Origin: Streptococcus oralis
Lineage (GTDB): Bacteria; Bacillota; Bacilli; Lactobacillales; Streptococcaceae
Direction: 5' to 3'
NCBI RefSeq assembly: GCF_016028255.1
Contig: NZ_CP065707.1
Span: 1,813,001 to 1,877,000 of the forward strand
DNA length: 64,000 nt
The translations under genes were made by a program, and so were the position numbers. Below are positions 1 through 13,741 of this stretch, in pieces; the stretch's first letter is position 1, and each line of letters opens with the position of its first letter. The notes below the pieces were generated by a model, which was given only the letters and a program-made list of their open reading frames with translations, was not told the origin of the DNA and ran no database searches.

Positions 1-240
1 TGATCCAATAACTAGGATAACGGTATTGATCAAAGACTTGGTAAAGACAGGATCTTTAAACATGCGAATGTAGTTATCCAAGCCAACAAACTCAAAGCTG
101 GTCATGGAGTAGTTAAAGAAACTTGTAATGAATCCCATAATCATAGGAGCCAAGACAAAGATCACAAAGAAGAACAATACTGGTGCTAAGAAAGCATAGG
201 AAATCACTGTTTCCCGCATGCGAATTTTATTGACTTTCAC
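1..240 (-). CDS. Sugar ABC transporter permease, N-terminal part (cut by window edge)
   Basis: This is the first 80 residues of a MalF/UgpA-type membrane permease, with the rest beyond base 1. I chose the GTG at 238-240 because an AGAGAGG-like ribosome binding site lies just upstream. The translation starts VKVNKIRMRE, has a first membrane helix rich in F, V and L (about residues 14-36), then a periplasmic stretch with FVGLDNYIRMF, typical of this family. It lies downstream of the sugar-binding lipoprotein gene and is probably its SatB-type partner for sialic acid uptake. Family assignment is firm; the substrate is inferred from the neighbours nanE and nanA. Confidence 0.85.
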   Translation of the reverse strand, partial: MKVNKIRMRETVISYAFLAPVLFFFVIFVLAPMIMGFITSFFNYSMTSFEFVGLDNYIRMFKDPVFTKSLINTVILVIGS

Positions 241-378
241 AGTCGGCACCTCTCTTTCAAATAGAATTTTTTTGATTTTCTTGAACTGTTTTAAAATCAA
301 AATGAAATTTTTTAAGATTCGCTTATGTAAGAACTTCATTTTAATTTCGTGACAGTTCCTACCATTTCAAACAAAAGT

Positions 379-417
379 CCCCCTTTTCTTACACCATAGT
401 GCTCAGGGAAAAGGGGG
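379..417 (-). terminator. Intercistronic hairpin after the binding-protein gene
   Basis: Ten-base arms (379-388 and 408-417, CCCCCTTTTC / GAAAAGGGGG) lie just beyond the lipoprotein stop codon and before the permease. Such hairpins often stabilise or partly terminate transcripts so that the binding protein is made in excess over the permease; that role is inferred. The remaining 140 bases up to the permease are A/T-rich and hold no gene I can see. Confidence 0.7.
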
Positions 418-436
418 AATCAATCTGACTTAGTGC

Positions 437-1879
<1,443 letters not shown>

Positions 1880-2578
1880 CTATTTAAGACCGGCAACAAA
1901 GCGTTCCGTAATCTCTTTTGGTCTAGTAATAGCTCCACCAACAACAATGCCTCGCACCCCATATTCAAGGATTTGTTTGGCTTGTTCTGGTGTATGAATT
2001 TTCCCTTCAGCGATGACATCCACGCCTGCTTCACACAGTTTTTTGATCAGTTCAAAGTCTGGTCCATCTACTTTTGGACTGTAAGAAGTATAACCTGATA
2101 GAGTTGTTCCAACAAAATCAATCCCTGCTTCGACTGCAGCTATTCCCTCTTCAAAAGTACTGGTATCAGCCATCAAGAGTTGATGCGGATATTTTTCTTT
2201 GACTTGTCGGATAAAGTCCTGAATTTCCAAACCATCATAACGTTCACGTTTGGTACAATCCAGAGCAATGACCTCAATGTCTAGTTCAGCCAGCTCATCA
2301 ACTTCTTTCATAGTAGCTGTAATGAATGGCTCCTGCGGCGGATAGTCACGTTTGATAATCCCGATAATCGGGAGTTTCGTAACCTCCTTAATCTCCTTGA
2401 TATCGCGAACACTGTTTGCTCGGATACCGACTGCTCCACCTTGCTCAGCCGCTTTGACTAGCAAGGGGATAACCCCTCCCGCTTCTGTATAAAGCGGTTC
2501 ATGAGGAAGTGCCTGGCAAGAGACAATGATTCCATCTTTGATTTGTTCAATCAAGGCTTCTTTGCTAATCTGTGGCAT
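1880..2578 (-). CDS. nanE: N-acetylmannosamine-6-phosphate 2-epimerase
   Basis: A 232-residue TIM-barrel enzyme converting ManNAc-6-P to GlcNAc-6-P in sialic acid breakdown. I start at MPQISKEAL (2578) because GGGAGGAAAG precedes it; the longer reading from 2623 lacks a site. Family signatures include [10 protein letters not shown] near the N-terminus, [22 protein letters not shown] and the barrel end [12 protein letters not shown]. It is the first gene of the nanE-satA-permease unit and has its own promoter with an overlapping cre-like sequence. Function and length agree with the family. Confidence 0.95.
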   Translation of the reverse strand: MPQISKEALIEQIKDGIIVSCQALPHEPLYTEAGGVIPLLVKAAEQGGAVGIRANSVRDIKEIKEVTKLPIIGIIKRDYPPQEPFITATMKEVDELAELDIEVIALDCTKRERYDGLEIQDFIRQVKEKYPHQLLMADTSTFEEGIAAVEAGIDFVGTTLSGYTSYSPKVDGPDFELIKKLCEAGVDVIAEGKIHTPEQAKQILEYGVRGIVVGGAITRPKEITERFVAGLK

Positions 2579-2611
2579 CCTCTTTCCTCCCTTTCTTGTT
2601 CTTATGGGCTT

Positions 2612-2640
2612 ATTATATATCATTTGTTAAGCGCTTTCAA
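2612..2640 (-). promoter_or_regulatory. nanE promoter with overlapping cre-like operator
   Basis: On the minus strand a TTGAAA -35 (2635-2640) and a perfect TATAAT -10 (2612-2617) are separated by exactly 17 bases. A cre-like sequence TTGAAAGCGCTTAACA (2625-2640) covers the -35; it departs from the consensus only near its 3' end. This placement fits direct repression by CcpA when glucose is present. Confidence 0.8.
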
Positions 2641-2652
2641 TAGTTTGTAGTG

Positions 2653-2708
2653 GAATAGATTTCAGTTTCAAAACTATTTTATAGAACAGACTATCCTGAA
2701 AGTAGTTT
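2653..2708 (-). promoter_or_regulatory. Upstream block shared by the nanE and nanA promoters
   Basis: Bases 2653-2681 match 6664-6692 upstream of nanA at about 25 of 29 positions. After exactly 13 unlike bases both carry TCCTGAAAGTA (2694-2704 and 6705-6715). The same spacing in two promoters of one pathway suggests a binding site for a common regulator, possibly the RpiR-type NanR. The regulator is not in the window, so this is inference. Confidence 0.6.
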
Positions 2709-2755
2709 CAGACATCTTAGAATTTCTTATTAGCACACCTTGAGACGAAAGAAAA

Positions 2756-2783
2756 AGATAACAGGCTGAAAAACCTGCTATCT
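2756..2783 (-). terminator. Terminator of nanA
   Basis: The arms AGATAACAGG (2756-2765) and CCTGCTATCT (2774-2783) pair with one mismatch around an 8-base loop. Read on the minus strand the stem is followed by TTTTTCTTTC. It lies 40 bases beyond the nanA stop codon. Confidence 0.8.
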
Positions 2784-2823
2784 CCTTCTATTTTTACAAA
2801 GTAAAATGATTAGAATTATTCTC

Positions 2824-6480
<3,657 letters not shown>

Positions 6481-6623
6481 TTAAAATTTTTAGTTCCTCC
6501 AACTAAACAAGTAAAAAGAAAGTAACCGACTGAATGAGACCTCCCATTCTTCAAACGTCCACTGCTCTTACTCTTTGACCAAACAGCGGAAAGTTCCCTC
6601 CTTTCGCATAATGTCTTTCCCTT

Positions 6624-6720
6624 ATTATACAATAAACTCTGAACTTTATAGCTAAATGATATAGAATAGATTCCACTTTTAAAACTATTTTAATGTTTCA
6701 AGTTTCCTGAAAGTACTTTT
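6624..6720 (-). promoter_or_regulatory. nanA promoter region with shared nan upstream block
   Basis: A TATAAT -10 (6624-6629, minus strand) lies 189 bases before the nanA start; its -35 is poor, which suggests an activator. Just upstream, 6664-6692 and 6705-6720 repeat the block found before nanE. A weak cre-like AAAGCGCTTT core (6465-6474) lies within the leader, 30 bases before the start codon. The long leader (6436-6615) holds no ORF I can support. Confidence 0.6.
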
Positions 6721-6737
6721 CGATTTTGGAAAACAAA

Positions 6738-6758
6738 AAGGGAGCTCAAGGCTCTCTT
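6738..6758 (-). terminator. Terminator of the esterase gene
   Basis: The arms AAGGGAGC and GCTCTCTT pair with one G-T pair around a 5-base loop. On the minus strand they are followed by TTTTTGTTTT. The hairpin ends just 5 bases from the esterase stop codon. Confidence 0.7.
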
Positions 6759-6762
6759 AAAC

Positions 6763-7746
6763 TTATTTTTTTACATAGGAGAAAGGAATCTCACTACCAC
6801 AGAGCCAGTTGTATACTTGGTCATTGACAAAAACATTCATGGCTTCGTGAGCATACTCTGGCATGATGCGATAGGCCTTGTCACAGGTCAGACGGTTGTA
6901 AATCGCAAACTGGGTAATGGGATAGCAAACATCGTCATCCAAGCCCGTTATCATCTTGACCTCTCCCTTGATACGATGGGCAAGGTTCTTCACATCGATA
7001 TAGGCAAGGGTCGCCATGATTTCCTCCTCTGTTTCATGGAAGGGATCGTGAAACTTGAAATAACGGAAGAGTTCATCATAGGCTTCACTGGTATTGCCAA
7101 TCTCAAGTACCCGTCTAAAATCTGACAAAAAAGGATAGATGGCCACTGTTTTCTGAATCCGAGGATTGAGCGCTGCTGCAACCAAAGCTAAAGCCCCTCC
7201 TTGTGAGGCACCATAACTAGAAAGTCTTTCCTCATCTACCTGTGGCAGACTGGCAACAATTTCGATCAACTGGTAAATATCCAGATAGACATCCTTATAA
7301 AAGAGATGCTCACGACCTTCCACAGCACCACGGATAATATGTCCCTTAACGGTATTTCCTAGAGGAGAGCACAAACCATCTTGAGAATAGCCCGACTGGC
7401 CTCGAACATCCATGGAAACAACACCGTAATCAGCCACAGTGAAGGACAACATATCGGCCCAATCCCAACAACGTCCCATATAGCCATGGAAATGAAAGAT
7501 TAGGGGAACTTTACCTTCACTCTTTGGAAGGACGACGCGCGCATAAACCTTGCCTTCATTGGTTCCTTCAAAAGTGAGCTCATAGCACTTGACTTGGGGA
7601 ATATGGAAATCTCTTTCCTCCAACTGGTAGGCTGGAATAGGGGAAACTTTTTTTATTTCCTCATCCCAGAAAGCATCAAAGTCTTCTGGAACCTCATCCC
7701 GTCCTTTATAAGTCTTAATTTCTTCTAACAAAGCTGGATTTTTCAT
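6763..7746 (-). CDS. axe1: Acetyl xylan esterase / cephalosporin-C deacetylase family (CE7)
   Basis: A 327-residue alpha/beta hydrolase that removes acetyl groups from acetylated sugars. I start at MKNPALLEEI (7746), preceded by AAAGGAG. Visible motifs are DVRGQSG, the nucleophile elbow GASQGGA, the acid in TGLDDDVC and the histidine in EYAHEAMN, giving a complete Ser-Asp-His triad. No signal peptide is seen, so it works inside the cell. It lies next to nanA and its upstream region shares part of the nan promoter block, so it may deacetylate imported sugars, possibly O-acetylated sialic acid; that substrate is inference. Confidence 0.88.
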   Translation of the reverse strand: MKNPALLEEIKTYKGRDEVPEDFDAFWDEEIKKVSPIPAYQLEERDFHIPQVKCYELTFEGTNEGKVYARVVLPKSEGKVPLIFHFHGYMGRCWDWADMLSFTVADYGVVSMDVRGQSGYSQDGLCSPLGNTVKGHIIRGAVEGREHLFYKDVYLDIYQLIEIVASLPQVDEERLSSYGASQGGALALVAAALNPRIQKTVAIYPFLSDFRRVLEIGNTSEAYDELFRYFKFHDPFHETEEEIMATLAYIDVKNLAHRIKGEVKMITGLDDDVCYPITQFAIYNRLTCDKAYRIMPEYAHEAMNVFVNDQVYNWLCGSEIPFSYVKK

Positions 7747-7861
7747 TGCATGCTCCTTTAGTTTTGTAATCGCTATCACAACTGTAGCATATCTAGGAAA
7801 GCAATGCAAGAAAGAATGCTAAATAGAAAGTGATTTTAGATTCTCTTTCCTCAAACCTATC

Positions 7862-7878
7862 GTCTGAAAGTAGTTTTA
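7862..7878 (-). promoter_or_regulatory. Third copy of the nan upstream core motif
   Basis: GTCTGAAAGTAGTTTTA repeats the CTGAAAGTAGTTT core found before nanE (2697-2708) and, with one change, before nanA. It lies 116 bases upstream of the esterase start. The longer A/T block found in the other two copies is not clearly present, so this copy is less certain. Confidence 0.45.
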
Positions 7879-7882
7879 AAAC

Positions 7883-7904
7883 AAAAGAGCGTTCCCGCTC
7901 TTTT
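7883..7904. terminator. Terminator after the 23-residue ORF
   Basis: A perfect 9-bp stem AAAAGAGCG/CGCTCTTTT with loop TTCC. T-runs are present in both directions. On the minus strand it ends transcripts carrying the small ORF and perhaps recG. Confidence 0.85.
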
Positions 7905-7908
7905 TTAA

Positions 7909-7980
7909 TCAATAAGTGCTAGCTCCTTTCTCTTGTTTGACGGTTTGAAACTTCTTTTGGTAGGTTACTTTAATAGTCAT
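7909..7980 (-). CDS. Small ORF, 23 residues, unknown
   Basis: ATG at 7980 opens a 23-codon frame that reads MTIKVTYQKK, then FQTVKQEKGASTY. A good site (CGAGGA) lies 8 bases upstream, a TATACT -10-like sequence about 40 bases upstream, and a strong terminator starts 4 bases past the stop. The peptide is basic and soluble, with no signal sequence or double-glycine leader. Lying alone between recG and its terminator, it may be a real micropeptide or just the spacer. I do not recognise the family. Confidence 0.45.
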   Translation of the reverse strand: MTIKVTYQKKFQTVKQEKGASTY

Positions 7981-8061
7981 GTGAGAGTCCTCGTTTCTTT
8001 TTGATGACTCTAGTATAAGACCCAAACCTAAAAGCTAGCTTATAGATTTCTTAGAAAAGTC

Positions 8062-10077
8062 TTAATCCAGATGTTCTCTCTTTTCTAGATGAAGAGCAAT
8101 CATGCGCCATTCTGGATCCTCTCGCCAACCTTCTATCGAACTAATGTAGCTGGCAACTTTTCTGGCTTCTTCTAAAATCGGAAAATCTTCGATGATATCA
8201 GCCACTTGGAACTCTGGGATCCCTGACTGTCTAGTTCCAAAAATCTCACCGGAACCGCGCATTTTCAAATCTTCCTCCGCAAGGACAAAACCATTGGTGG
8301 TTTCTGTCATGATGCGCATGCGATCTTTCCCAGACTCAGTCTTGGGATTGGCAACGAGAACAGCATAGGACTGCTTGTCCCCCCGACCAACACGACCTCT
8401 GAGCTGGTGAAGCTGGCTAAGACCAAAGCGATCGGCATCCATGATAATCATGACGGTTGCATTGGGAACATTGACCCCAACCTCAATAACCGTCGTCGAA
8501 ACCAGAATATCCGTTTTTCGCTCTTTGAACTCCTGCATAATCTGGTCTTTTTCATCACTCTTCATCTTACCGTGTAGAAGAGCTGCTTCAGCCTTGCCTG
8601 CAAAATGAGCTGTCAACTCCTCAGATAAGGCAACGGCATTTTTCAAATCCAGAGCTTCTGATTCTTCAATCAAGGGAGAGATGACGTAGGCTTGAGAACC
8701 TTTGTGAATTTCTCCCTCTAACCAAGTCAAAACCTGAGGCAGCTGTTCATGCTTAATCCAGCGAGTCACAATAGGCTTCCGCCCTGCTGGCATCTGGTCA
8801 ATAATGGAAACATCCATATCTCCAAAGGCTGTGATAGCCAGTGTTCGCGGAATGGGCGTCGCTGTCATCATGAGAACGTCAGGGTTGTCCCCTTTTTCCC
8901 GTAAAATACGCCTTTGCCCCACACCAAAACGGTGCTGCTCATCAATGATAATCAAACCAAGACGAGCATAATCCACCCCATCTTGTATCAAAGCATGGGT
9001 TCCGATAATCAAATCAGCCTCACCCTTGGCAATGGTCTCCAAGACTTCTCTTTTTTCTGCAGCTTTCAAGGAACCTGTCAAGAGAGCGAGTTTCAAGCCC
9101 TGAAAAAGGCTCTTCAAACTCTCATAATGCTGCTCTGCTAAGATTTCTGTTGGCACCATGAGGGCTGCCTGGTAGCCAGCCGTAACAGTAGCATACATAG
9201 CTAGACCTGCAACAACTGTCTTTCCGCTCCCCACATCTCCTTGCAGGAGACGATTCATGTGGTGGTCAGACTTCATGTCGGCCAAAATTTCCCGCAAACT
9301 CTTTTCCTGAGCTGGGGTCAGAGAAAAAGGCAGATTTTCTTTAGCAGCTGTCACCTTTTCCTTAGACCAATTCAGAACCAGACCGCTTCCCTGAACTCTA
9401 TTTTCAGACTTGAGCGTCTGTAACTGCATTTGAAAGTAAAAGAGTTCCTCAAACTTGATGCGGCGAAGGGCCTGCTTGTATTCTGCCAAATCCTTAGGAA
9501 AATGCATAGCACGAACTGCCTGACAGCGGGACATGAGTTTGTATTTATCCAGCAAAGACTGGGGAAGATTTTCCTCAATCAAGAGGTCCAGCCCCTGATC
9601 AAAGGCCGTCTTGATGACCTTGACCAGGCTGGCCTGACTGATTCCCTGAGCCAGACGATAGACAGGCTGGAGGTCATCTTCCACCTGAGCCAGGACCTTC
9701 ATCCCTGTCAGACTGGCCTTGGCACGGTCCCATTTTCCAAAGACAGCAAGGGTTGCTCCCAACTCTATCTTATCAGCTAGGTAGGGTTGGTTAAAGAAAT
9801 TCACCACAAAAACGACTTCTCCCTGTTTGAGGCTAAAACGCAGGCGATTGCGCTTAAAACCATAATACTGGACACTGGCAGGAGTCACAACTTGACCAGA
9901 CAGGACCGCCTTTTCACCGTCTTCCAGCTCCAGTACCTGTTTGCTCTTGAAATCTTCGTAACGGAAAGGAAAGTAGAGCAAGAGGTCTTGCAAGTTTTCA
10001 ATTCCTAGTTTGGCGTATTTTTCTGCTGACTTTGGTCCCACACCAGGCAAGACATGCAAGGGTTGATGTAGATTCAT
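8062..10077 (-). CDS. recG: ATP-dependent DNA helicase RecG
   Basis: A 671-residue branched-DNA helicase that regresses stalled forks and processes Holliday junctions. Residues 1-150 form the OB-fold wedge domain. The helicase core has Walker A GDVGSGKTVVA, a DEQH box (IIIDEQHRFGVG), TATPIPRTL (motif III), VSTTVIEVGVNVPNA and the QLRGRVGRG arginine finger region. Its length is normal. It follows alr by 20 bases and is probably the last enzyme gene of the acpS-alr-recG unit. Confidence 0.97.
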   Translation of the reverse strand: MNLHQPLHVLPGVGPKSAEKYAKLGIENLQDLLLYFPFRYEDFKSKQVLELEDGEKAVLSGQVVTPASVQYYGFKRNRLRFSLKQGEVVFVVNFFNQPYLADKIELGATLAVFGKWDRAKASLTGMKVLAQVEDDLQPVYRLAQGISQASLVKVIKTAFDQGLDLLIEENLPQSLLDKYKLMSRCQAVRAMHFPKDLAEYKQALRRIKFEELFYFQMQLQTLKSENRVQGSGLVLNWSKEKVTAAKENLPFSLTPAQEKSLREILADMKSDHHMNRLLQGDVGSGKTVVAGLAMYATVTAGYQAALMVPTEILAEQHYESLKSLFQGLKLALLTGSLKAAEKREVLETIAKGEADLIIGTHALIQDGVDYARLGLIIIDEQHRFGVGQRRILREKGDNPDVLMMTATPIPRTLAITAFGDMDVSIIDQMPAGRKPIVTRWIKHEQLPQVLTWLEGEIHKGSQAYVISPLIEESEALDLKNAVALSEELTAHFAGKAEAALLHGKMKSDEKDQIMQEFKERKTDILVSTTVIEVGVNVPNATVMIIMDADRFGLSQLHQLRGRVGRGDKQSYAVLVANPKTESGKDRMRIMTETTNGFVLAEEDLKMRGSGEIFGTRQSGIPEFQVADIIEDFPILEEARKVASYISSIEGWREDPEWRMIALHLEKREHLD

Positions 10078-10097
10078 GCTCCACTCCTTTCTTTAGT

Positions 10098-11201
10098 TTA
10101 ATGATATTCTCTCGGAATGCGGTCGCTGAGGAGACAAACCACCTCATAGTTAATAGTCCCGCGGTAGGTCGCTACCTGAGTAGCCGTGATTTCCTTGTCC
10201 CCGTTTGTGCCGATCAGGGTTACTTTTGTTCCTAGCGGGTAAACCTTAGGCAGACGAATGGTAATTTGGTCCATAGATACTCGTCCGACGATTGGGCAAG
10301 CTTGACCATCTACCAAGACAGAGAAATTCTGCATATCACGTGTCCAACCATCCGCATAGCCGATTGGCACCGTCGCAATGACTTGCTCACTATTCGCTTG
10401 ATAAGTTGCTCCATAGCCCATGCAAGCTCCAGCTGAAACTGTCTTGACATGAACAAGGGCAGACTCCAAACTCAAGGCTGGAGTCAAATCATAGGGCAAG
10501 TCCAAGATCTCTCCACTAGGATTCAGGCCATACATGGCATCTCCCATACGAACCGCATTGAAAATAGTCTCTGCATGCCAGAGGGTCGTTGCCGAGTTGC
10601 TGGCATGAATCAGCTCTGGGACTTCCTTCATACTTGCCAAAATAGCTTTAAATCGTTCTAACTGGGTATTAAAATAGGCATCTGATTCTTCATCTGCAGT
10701 CGCAAAGTGGGTAAAAATTCCTTCAACGCGAGCACCATGTTGTTGGAGCAAGTCTCGAGCCCGATCAGCTTCACCAACCTCTCTAAAACCAATCCGTCCC
10801 ATTCCTGAGTCAATCTTGAGATGGACAGTCAAGCCAGTTAAATCTGCTTCCTTGTCTAACAGTGCTTGAATCCATTCCAGTCCAGCCACTGTCAAGGTGA
10901 TATCGTATTCTTTAGCAAGAGAAACAGCTTCGATTTCAGAAACTCCTAAGATGAGAATTTTCTTGCTAAGTCCAGCCTGACGAAGTTCAATAGCTTCATC
11001 AATATTGGAAACGCAAAATCCATCAACATCATCCTGGATCGCCGTTGCAACGGCAACAGCTCCATGCCCATAAGCATTGGCCTTGACCACTCCCCACTTG
11101 AGCGTTCCTTCAGGGATATGAGCCCCCATTTGCTGAATATTTTGTCGAATAGCTCCCAGATGAATCAGAGCCTTGGTTGGTCTATGTGGACTAGCTTTCA
11201 T
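10098..11201 (-). CDS. alr: Alanine racemase
   Basis: A 367-residue PLP enzyme making D-alanine for peptidoglycan and for teichoic acid D-alanylation. I start at MKASPHRP (11201), preceded by a perfect GGAGGAAAA site within the acpS 3' end; the two genes overlap by 11 bases, which suggests coupled translation. The PLP lysine is in [10 protein letters not shown] near residue 40 and the catalytic tyrosine is in ACMGYGATY near the C-terminal domain. The order acpS-alr-recG is conserved in streptococci. Confidence 0.97.
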   Translation of the reverse strand: MKASPHRPTKALIHLGAIRQNIQQMGAHIPEGTLKWGVVKANAYGHGAVAVATAIQDDVDGFCVSNIDEAIELRQAGLSKKILILGVSEIEAVSLAKEYDITLTVAGLEWIQALLDKEADLTGLTVHLKIDSGMGRIGFREVGEADRARDLLQQHGARVEGIFTHFATADEESDAYFNTQLERFKAILASMKEVPELIHASNSATTLWHAETIFNAVRMGDAMYGLNPSGEILDLPYDLTPALSLESALVHVKTVSAGACMGYGATYQANSEQVIATVPIGYADGWTRDMQNFSVLVDGQACPIVGRVSMDQITIRLPKVYPLGTKVTLIGTNGDKEITATQVATYRGTINYEVVCLLSDRIPREYH

Positions 11202-11553
11202 GATTTTCCTCCAAAATGACACTGGCTGTCACAAACTGATCTGTATGGCTGATAGATAGCCAAATATTTCCTGAAAATGGTGCCTGACTAAAATAGGGAG
11301 CCCCGCGTTCATTATTCAAAACTTCCAAATCCTGAAAGGTCAGTTTGCCAATACCAGTTCCTAGAGCCTTGGAAAAGGCTTCCTTAGCCGACCAGCGGCC
11401 TGCCAAGTATTCGATCTGTCTGCGCCCTTTGAGGCTGGTAAAGCGCTCCATTTCTTTAGCGGTCAGCACACGCTTGGCAAAGCCCTCACGTCGTGTAACT
11501 GCACTTTCTATCGAAGCCAATTCTTCAATGTCAATTCCGTGTCCAACTATCAT
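11191..11553 (-). CDS. acpS: Holo-[acyl-carrier-protein] synthase
   Basis: A 120-residue phosphopantetheinyl transferase that moves the 4'-phosphopantetheine arm of CoA onto ACP for fatty acid synthesis. I start at [12 protein letters not shown] (11553) because this gives the family length and the Mg-binding HGIDIEE motif at the N-terminus. An in-frame ATG at 11559 is an alternative; neither has a strong ribosome site. The second motif [16 protein letters not shown] is intact. It overlaps alr. Confidence 0.95.
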   Translation of the reverse strand: MIVGHGIDIEELASIESAVTRREGFAKRVLTAKEMERFTSLKGRRQIEYLAGRWSAKEAFSKALGTGIGKLTFQDLEVLNNERGAPYFSQAPFSGNIWLSISHTDQFVTASVILEENHES

Positions 11554-11597
11554 ACTCATAAAAGGAGCTGAGATTCCCCCAACTCCATCCTTTTCAC

Positions 11598-12629
11598 TTA
11601 TTTTGTTAAGGTAGTATAAATTTCTTCTACCAAGGCTACTGTATTTTCCCAACCTAGACAAGGGTCAGTTATGGAACAACCAAAGACCTCTGGTTGATTT
11701 TGTCGACCATCTGCTAGGTAAGATTCGATCATAAAGCCTCGAACGGTCTTTTTAATCTTTTCATTCCAGTCACGATTCAGCAAGGCTTGGCGAACAATGC
11801 GGATTTGTTCCATATACTGCTTGCCTGAATTGTCATGATTGGTATCGATGATAATGAAGGGATTTTCAAGCCCCATGGTCTCATAGCGATTGATGGCATT
11901 TAAGAGGGTTTCATAGTAGAAATTGGGTTCATTTTTACCATATTCGTTCATGGCACCACGAAGAATAACGTGGGCCAAAGAATTTCCTGAAGTTTCTACT
12001 TCTTGACCGTGGTATAGGAAGGTTTGCTTGTTTTGAGCCGCATAGATGGCATTAAACATGACCCCAAGGTTCCCAGATGTTGGATTTTTCATCCCAACTG
12101 GAGCATCAATCCCAGAGGCTACAAAGCGGTGTTCCTGGTCTTCTACCGAACGAGCCCCTACAGCATGGTAGCTGACCAGATCGTCAACCAAAACGAGATT
12201 TGACGGGTAAAGCATCTCATCAGCTGTCGTCAAGCCCGTCTCCGTAATCACACGGTAGTGAAGCTGACGAACAGCCTGTAAACCATTGATGAGACTAGGC
12301 GCTTCGCTGGTATTTGGTTGATGAATCATGCCCTTATAGCCATCTCCATTGGTACGAGGTTTTGCTGTATAGACACGCATCACAATAAAGATTTTATCCG
12401 CAACTTTTTTCTGCAAGTCTGCTAAGCGATGAGCATATTCGAGCACAGCTTCCTCATTGTCCGAAGAGCAAGGCCCCATCACCAAAAGAATTCGGTCATC
12501 CTCACCCGAGATGATGGCTGCCAACTCTCGATCTCGTGCTTCCTTATAACGCAAGACTTCAGGTGACAGCTGAGTTGCAGCCTTGATTGCTTCAATATCT
12601 ATTTCTTGACCTTTTTCGATAAATGCCAT
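11598..12629 (-). CDS. aroG: 3-deoxy-7-phosphoheptulonate (DAHP) synthase, copy 1
   Basis: A 343-residue class I DAHP synthase of the AroF/G/H type, catalysing the first step of the shikimate pathway from PEP and erythrose-4-phosphate. It has [34 protein letters not shown] and [10 protein letters not shown], the metal and substrate motifs. It is the downstream member of a tandem pair about 75% identical by eye, separated by one base. The letter F or G cannot be assigned from sequence alone. Divergence near the N-terminus could reflect different feedback inhibitors. Confidence 0.93.
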   Translation of the reverse strand: MAFIEKGQEIDIEAIKAATQLSPEVLRYKEARDRELAAIISGEDDRILLVMGPCSSDNEEAVLEYAHRLADLQKKVADKIFIVMRVYTAKPRTNGDGYKGMIHQPNTSEAPSLINGLQAVRQLHYRVITETGLTTADEMLYPSNLVLVDDLVSYHAVGARSVEDQEHRFVASGIDAPVGMKNPTSGNLGVMFNAIYAAQNKQTFLYHGQEVETSGNSLAHVILRGAMNEYGKNEPNFYYETLLNAINRYETMGLENPFIIIDTNHDNSGKQYMEQIRIVRQALLNRDWNEKIKKTVRGFMIESYLADGRQNQPEVFGCSITDPCLGWENTVALVEEIYTTLTK

Positions 12630-12630
12630 C

Positions 12631-13662
12631 TTATTCTCCTAGCGTTTGGTAAATTTCGCGAACAAGTGCTTCTGTGTTGTCCCATCCGAGACACGGATCT
12701 GTAATGGACTTACCAAAAACTTCTGGCTCATTTTGACGTCCATCTTCTAGATAGGACTCAATCATAAAACCACGAACATATTTTTTGATTTTCTCATTCC
12801 AGTCACGGTTAATCAAGGTCTGACGAACGATACGGATTTGATCCATGTACTGCTTGCCTGAATTGTCATGATTGGTATCGATGATGATAAAGGGATTTTC
12901 CAAGCCCATCTTTTCATACTGGGCAATGGTATCCATCAAATTGTCATAGTAGTAGTTAGGAATATTTTTCCCGTATTCATTCAAGGCTCCACGAAGAATG
13001 GCATGGGACAATGGATTCCCTGTTGTTTCCACCTCTTTACCGAGAAAGAGGAAACTCTGTTTATTTTGCGCTGCATAAATCCCGTTAAACATGACATTGA
13101 GATTTCCAGATGTTGGATTTTTAAATCCCGTTGAGAAATCTGCTCCACTCGCTACAAAACGGTGCTGTTGATCCTCTACAGAACGAGCTCCGACAGCCAT
13201 ATAAGAAATCAAATCATCTACCAGCGGAAGATTTTCAGGATAAAGCATCTCATCAGCTGTTGTCATGCCTGTCTCCGTAATCACACGATAGTGTAGCTGA
13301 CGAACAGCCTTAATCCCATTGATCAAGCTAGGAGCTTCTGTCGCATTTGGTTGATGAATCAAGCCCTTATAGCCATCTCCATTGGTACGAGGTTTAGCCG
13401 TATAAACACGCATGACCATAAAAATACGGTCTTTGACCTCTTCTTGCAAAGCAGACAAGCGCTTGGCATACTCGAGGACTGCCTCTTCATTATCAGATGA
13501 ACACGGTCCAATCACCAAGAGAATACGCTGGTCTTCCCCACGAATGATGGCTTCTAATTCCTGATCACGTCGGTTTTTTCTCGCACGAGCTGCTCCTTCT
13601 AATTTAGACAAGGCGCGAACTTCTTCAATGTTAATTTTAGGACTTTTAGCTGTAAATACCAT
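12631..13662 (-). CDS. aroF: 3-deoxy-7-phosphoheptulonate (DAHP) synthase, copy 2
   Basis: A 343-residue paralogue of the next gene with the same motifs: [34 protein letters not shown] and [13 protein letters not shown]. It is the first gene of the pair and starts 79 bases past the secA stop, so it may be read from secA or from its own promoter in that gap, where I saw no clear -35/-10. The tandem pair presumably gives two differently regulated entries into aromatic amino acid synthesis; the gene letter is arbitrary. Confidence 0.93.
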   Translation of the reverse strand: MVFTAKSPKINIEEVRALSKLEGAARARKNRRDQELEAIIRGEDQRILLVIGPCSSDNEEAVLEYAKRLSALQEEVKDRIFMVMRVYTAKPRTNGDGYKGLIHQPNATEAPSLINGIKAVRQLHYRVITETGMTTADEMLYPENLPLVDDLISYMAVGARSVEDQQHRFVASGADFSTGFKNPTSGNLNVMFNGIYAAQNKQSFLFLGKEVETTGNPLSHAILRGALNEYGKNIPNYYYDNLMDTIAQYEKMGLENPFIIIDTNHDNSGKQYMDQIRIVRQTLINRDWNEKIKKYVRGFMIESYLEDGRQNEPEVFGKSITDPCLGWDNTEALVREIYQTLGE

Positions 13663-13741
13663 GATTCATCTCCTTATAAAGCAAACGGACACCAAGCAAA
13701 AATGTATTTTCACCAGGTATCCGCCTGTATCTTATCACATA

